From NCBI RefSeq assembly GCF_000384315.1, contig NZ_ARVW01000001.1, forward strand, positions 6,488,501-6,552,500: a DNA stretch of 64,000 nucleotides. Direction: 5' to 3'. This document shows, piece by piece, positions 53,279 through 64,000 of the stretch; positions within the stretch are counted from its first letter, which is position 1, and each line of letters starts with the position of its first letter. Made by a program: the position numbers and the translations under genes. The notes beneath the pieces were generated by a model. That model searched no databases and was not told where the DNA came from. It saw only the letters and a list, made by a program, of their open reading frames with translations. Source of the stretch: Amycolatopsis nigrescens CSC17Ta-90. GTDB lineage: Bacteria > Actinomycetota > Actinomycetes > Mycobacteriales > Pseudonocardiaceae.

Positions 53279-53286
<8 letters not shown>
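52375..53286 (+). CDS. Sir2-family NAD-dependent protein deacylase
   Basis: 303 residues with sirtuin motifs: VVLSGAGLSTESGIPDYRG, catalytic His in [23 protein letters not shown], zinc pairs CLGC and CGGC, and PDVVFFGENVP. It removes acyl groups from protein lysines using NAD+. GTG 52375 is the first start. Its stop codon overlaps the argC -35 element, but a separate argC promoter argues against cotranscription being required. Confidence 0.92.
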
Positions 53287-55487
<2,201 letters not shown>

Positions 55488-55491
<4 letters not shown>

Positions 55492-56569
55492 GCCCTGCAG
55501 ATGACAGCGCGGAAAACCGTGGGGGCCTGGACAACCGGGGCCACGGAACTCGCCCGGCCGAAGGCCCCGCTAGCGCGGTGGCGGGGCGCCCGCCTGTGGA
55601 AGGTGGGCGAACCCGCCAAGGAGCGCCCCGTCGACGTGATCGCGGTGCGAGTTCTCAAACAAACACCGAAGCGATCGGGCCTGCAGACGAACGGCTGGCC
55701 ACCGCCGCGGACAAGGCCGGGGTGCTGATCGAGGCGCTGCCGTGGCTGCAGCGGTTCCACGGCGCGACCGTGGTGGTCAAGTACGGCGGCAACGCCATGA
55801 TCGACGACGAGCTGAAGACCGCTTTCGCGCAGGACATGGTGTTCATGCGGATGGCGGGCCTGCGCCCGGTGGTGGTGCACGGCGGCGGCCCGCAGATCAC
55901 CTCGATGCTGGACCGGCTCGGGCTGGTCGGCGAGTTCAAGGGCGGGCTGCGGGTGACCACTCCGGAGACCATGGACATCGTACGCATGGTGCTGGTCGGT
56001 CAGGTCAGCCGCGAGCTGGTCGGGCTGATCAACGCGCACGGGCCGTATGCCGTGGGTATCTCCGGCGAGGACGCCCGGCTGTTCACCGCCCGCCGCCGCA
56101 AGGCCGTGGTGGACGGTGAAGCCGTCGATATCGGACTGGTCGGCGAGGTGGCCACGGTGAACCCGGACGCGGTACTGGACATCGTCAACGCCGGGCGCAT
56201 CCCGGTGGTGTCCACGGTCGCCCCGGACGTGGACGGCGTGGTGCACAACGTCAACGCGGACACCGCGGCCGGTGCGCTCGCCGCCGCGTTGGGCGCGGAG
56301 AAGCTGGTCGTGCTGACCGACGTCGAGGGCCTGTACGCGAACTGGCCGGACCGGTCCTCGCTGATCGACCGGATCCGGGTGGACCGGCTGGAGCGGCTGC
56401 TGCCAGGACTGGCCAGCGGCATGATCCCGAAGATGGAGGCTTGCGTGCGCGCCATCCGCGGTGGGGTGCGGCGGGCGCACGTGATCGACGGCAGGCTGGC
56501 GCACTCGCTGCTGCTGGAGGTTTTCACGTCGAGGGGAATCGGCACCATGGTGCTGCCGGAGGAGGAAAG

Positions 56570-56573
<4 letters not shown>
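55488..56573 (+). CDS. argB: Acetylglutamate kinase
   Basis: 361 residues; the conserved kinase begins only at ~residue 80 ([27 protein letters not shown]), followed by [17 protein letters not shown] and [30 protein letters not shown]. The first ~75 residues are a Gly/Arg/Pro-rich extension not seen in usual ~300-residue enzymes. ATG 55488 overlaps the argJ stop; in-frame GTG codons inside the extension are alternative starts. It phosphorylates N-acetylglutamate and is normally arginine-inhibited. Confidence 0.95.
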
Positions 56574-61866
<5,293 letters not shown>

Positions 61867-61889
61867 AGCAGCCGCGGCACACTGGGCGG

Positions 61890-62486
61890 ATGATCGACCA
61901 CCTCGTCTACGCCACCCCCGACCTGGCCGGCACCGAGCGGGAGCTGCGGGAGCGGGGCGTGGAACTGAGCCAGGGCGGGCCGCACGTCGGCCTCGGCACC
62001 CGCAACTGCCTCGCCGACCTCGGTGACGGTCGGTACCTGGAGGTGGTCGGCCCGGACCTCGGCCAGCCGGGGTTCGACGGCGTTCGCATGTTCGGCATCG
62101 ACGACCTCGCCGCGCCGCGGCTGGTCACCTGGGCGGCCGGGGTACGTGACCTCGACGCGGTGGCCGCCGGGCACGATTACGCCGAGCCGTTCGGGATGTC
62201 CAGGCGGCGGCCGGACGGGGTCCTGCTGGCATGGCGGCTGGCCTGGCCGGTCGACGACCAGGGTGGAGTGGTGCCGTTCCTGATCGACTGGGCGGACTCA
62301 GCGCATCCGGCGGAGACCGCGGCCAAGGGCGCCCACCTGCTGGAGCTGCGCCTTGCCCACCCGGACCCGGCCGCGATCTCGGCGATCCTGCGCACACTGG
62401 GCGTCGACCTCGAGGTCACCGATGCCGCGCGGCCTTCGCTCACCGCCACGCTGGCCACCCGCACCGGTGAGCTCGTGCTGAGCTGA
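61890..62486 (+). CDS. VOC-family (glyoxalase-like) protein
   Basis: 198 residues starting MIDHLVYATPDLAGTERELRERG, the opening strand and helix of a glyoxalase-like domain (PF13468 type), with two beta-alpha-beta-beta-beta halves. Metal-ligand candidates are His4 and Glu in YLEVVGPD. Substrate unknown. 23 bp after argH and probably in the same transcript. Confidence 0.8.
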   Translation: MIDHLVYATPDLAGTERELRERGVELSQGGPHVGLGTRNCLADLGDGRYLEVVGPDLGQPGFDGVRMFGIDDLAAPRLVTWAAGVRDLDAVAAGHDYAEPFGMSRRRPDGVLLAWRLAWPVDDQGGVVPFLIDWADSAHPAETAAKGAHLLELRLAHPDPAAISAILRTLGVDLEVTDAARPSLTATLATRTGELVLS

Positions 62487-62531
62487 GGCCGTGGATACTG
62501 GCGGACGTCACAAACCCAGAGGAGTCGCGAA

Positions 62532-63164
62532 ATTTCAGCGAACGGACGGCCGTTCAGCCGGGCGGAGCTCTCCGTCGAACCGGTGGAACTGGCCGGGCTG
62601 CTGCTCGGCGCGGTGATCGAGGCGGCCGGCCCGCAGGGCACCGTGGCCGCACGGCTGGTGGAGGTCGAGGCGTACCGGGGGCAGGACGATCCGGCCTCGC
62701 ACTGCTATCGCGGGCGCACCCCGCGCAACCAGGTGATGTGGGGCCCGGCGGGTCACCTGTACGTGTACTTTGTCTACGGCATGCACTTCTGCGCCAACGT
62801 GGTGGGCAGGACCGACGGCGAGGCCGGCGCGGTGCTGCTGCGCGCCGCCGAGACGATCTCCGGCACCGAGCTGGCCAGGACGAGGCGCAAGGCCGCCCGC
62901 AAGGACGAGCAGCTGGCCCAGGGCCCGGCCAGGCTGACCTCCGCGCTCGGCATCGGCCCCGAGCACAACGGCGCCGACCTGCTCGATCCCGCGTCGCCGG
63001 TCCGGTTGCTCCGCGGTGAGCGGGTGCCGCCGGCGGAGATCAGCAGCGGCCCGCGGGTGGGCGTGGCGGCCGCGATGGACACGCCGTGGCGGTTCTGGGT
63101 GGCCGGTTCGGCCGCGGTGTCGGCCTACCGGCGTGGTGGCAAGGTCCGGTCGAAGACGCGCTGA
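62532..63164 (+). CDS. DNA-3-methyladenine glycosylase, AAG/MPG family
   Basis: 210 residues if it starts at ATT 62532. Motifs: [51 protein letters not shown] (catalytic Glu in EVEAY, intercalating Tyr in SHCYRG), [12 protein letters not shown] and SGPRVGVA. It excises alkylated purines. AGAGGAG lies 7 nt before ATT 62532; the first conventional start, GTG 62583, has no ribosome-binding site and would cut into the conserved first helix ([19 protein letters not shown]). Confidence 0.9.
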   Translation: MSANGRPFSRAELSVEPVELAGLLLGAVIEAAGPQGTVAARLVEVEAYRGQDDPASHCYRGRTPRNQVMWGPAGHLYVYFVYGMHFCANVVGRTDGEAGAVLLRAAETISGTELARTRRKAARKDEQLAQGPARLTSALGIGPEHNGADLLDPASPVRLLRGERVPPAEISSGPRVGVAAAMDTPWRFWVAGSAAVSAYRRGGKVRSKTR

Positions 63165-63222
63165 GCGGCTCCCGCGCAAACCCGTTGCGTGCGCGCCACC
63201 GCCGTCGGCGAAGATAAGCGTC

Positions 63223-64000
63223 GTGAGTGAGCACATCCTTGACGAGCTGTCCTGGCGCGGCCTGATCGCGCAGTCCACCGACCTCGACGCGCTGCGGCGA
63301 GACCTCGACGACGGCCCGCTCACCCTCTATTGCGGTTTCGACCCGACCGCGCCCAGCCTGCACGCCGGTCACCTGGTCCAGATGCTGGTGCTCCGGCGTT
63401 TCCAGAACGCCGGCCACCGCCCGGTGCTGCTCGCCGGCGGGGGCACCGGGCTGATCGGCGACCCCCGTGACGTGGGGGAGCGCGCGCTGCACTCCGAGGA
63501 GACCGTCCGCGAGTGGGCCGACCGGCTGCGCGGCCAGCTCGCCACCATGGTCGACTTCGGTCACCCGGACGTGCCGCCGATCGAGGCGAACAACCTGGAC
63601 TGGATCGGCCGGACCCCGGTCAGCACCTTCCTCCGGGACGTGGGCAAGCACTTCTCCATCAACACGATGCTGGCCAGGGAGACGGTCCGCCGCCGGCTGG
63701 ACACCGACGGCATGTCCTACACCGAGTTCAGCTACATGCTGCTGCAGGCCAACGACTACCGGGAGCTGTTCGAGCGGCACGGGGTGCGGCTGCAGATCGG
63801 CGGCTCCGACCAGTGGGGCAACATCGTGGCCGGCACGGACCTGATCCGCCGGGTGCACGGCGCGCACGTGCACGCGCTGACCACGCCACTGGTCACCGAC
63901 TCCGAAGGCCGCAAGATCGGCAAGTCCACCGGCGGCGGCAGCGTGTGGCTCGACCCGTCGATGACCTCGCCTTACGCCTGGTACCAGTACTTCGTGAACC
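63223..64000 (+). CDS. tyrS: Tyrosyl-tRNA synthetase (3' partial)
   Basis: 259 residues visible; the gene runs off the window. Class-I synthetase: [29 protein letters not shown] (HIGH-type motif HAGH), [40 protein letters not shown] and the KMSKS-type GRKIGKS. GTG 63223 is the start. Confidence 0.97.
   Translation, partial: MSEHILDELSWRGLIAQSTDLDALRRDLDDGPLTLYCGFDPTAPSLHAGHLVQMLVLRRFQNAGHRPVLLAGGGTGLIGDPRDVGERALHSEETVREWADRLRGQLATMVDFGHPDVPPIEANNLDWIGRTPVSTFLRDVGKHFSINTMLARETVRRRLDTDGMSYTEFSYMLLQANDYRELFERHGVRLQIGGSDQWGNIVAGTDLIRRVHGAHVHALTTPLVTDSEGRKIGKSTGGGSVWLDPSMTSPYAWYQYFVN

Overview
The window is high-GC actinobacterial DNA with GTG/TTG starts, tightly overlapping operons and several promoters that seem to give leaderless mRNAs. 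The conserved blocks uvrA next to a metallo-beta-lactamase gene, infC-rpmI-rplT-rRNA methyltransferase-pheS-pheT, and argC-J-B-D-F-R-G-H followed by a 3-methyladenine glycosylase gene and tyrS point to the order Pseudonocardiales. The overall gene mix looks most like Amycolatopsis; that genus call is an inference from memory of gene order. No tRNA, rRNA, CRISPR array or complete insertion sequence was seen.

Layout. 1-9.3 kb: housekeeping and accessory genes (SDR-DUF2867 oxidoreductase, MmpS-like protein, HxlR regulator, FetB-type permease, histidine phosphatase, two small proteins, a carboxyethylornithine-synthase-like dehydrogenase, RNase HI) and a MarR/MFS divergent pair. 9.5-12 kb: an AraC regulator and a Bcr/CflA-type exporter behind an IdeR/DmdR-type iron box. 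12.1-15.1 kb: a protein of unknown function and a small accessory island with a Phd/PIN toxin-antitoxin pair, bounded by a 34-bp direct repeat that copies the 3' end of the adjacent metallo-beta-lactamase gene. 15.4-20.7 kb: uvrA, a COG4315 lipoprotein, an ECF sigma/zinc anti-sigma pair and an SRPBCC protein. 20.8-24.6 kb: dctA and a divergent CitA/CitB-type two-component system.

24.7-37.2 kb is the most interesting part. A das-like chito-oligosaccharide ABC transporter with a GH20 hexosaminidase sits behind a near-perfect DasR (dre) site. Next to it are a Tat-exported lactonase, a GntP sugar-acid permease, a D-aminoacylase-type deacylase, a fold-III PLP beta-hydroxy-D-amino-acid dehydratase, a KDG-kinase-like PfkB kinase, an IclR (KdgR-like) regulator and RidA. 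Together these match, step by step, a route for C1-oxidised chitin: N-acetylglucosaminate to glucosaminate to 2-keto-3-deoxygluconate to KDPG. The two gene sets share a tandem operator-like sequence with the same 21-bp phasing.

37.2-48.7 kb: ACC deaminase and its GntR neighbour, a DUF1844 protein, the infC-rpmI-rplT-trmH-pheST translation block (infC starts with AUC), an AlkD-like protein, a secreted TAP-family peptidase and a Myb-like DNA-binding protein. 48.8-52.3 kb: an osmoprotectant ABC system in which permease, ATPase and second permease are fused in one polypeptide. 52.4-64 kb: a sirtuin, the full arginine operon with an ARG box overlapping its leaderless start, a VOC protein, an AAG-family DNA glycosylase that seems to start at ATT, and the 5' part of tyrS running off the window.

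All function calls are from reading translations and motifs; no database search was run.
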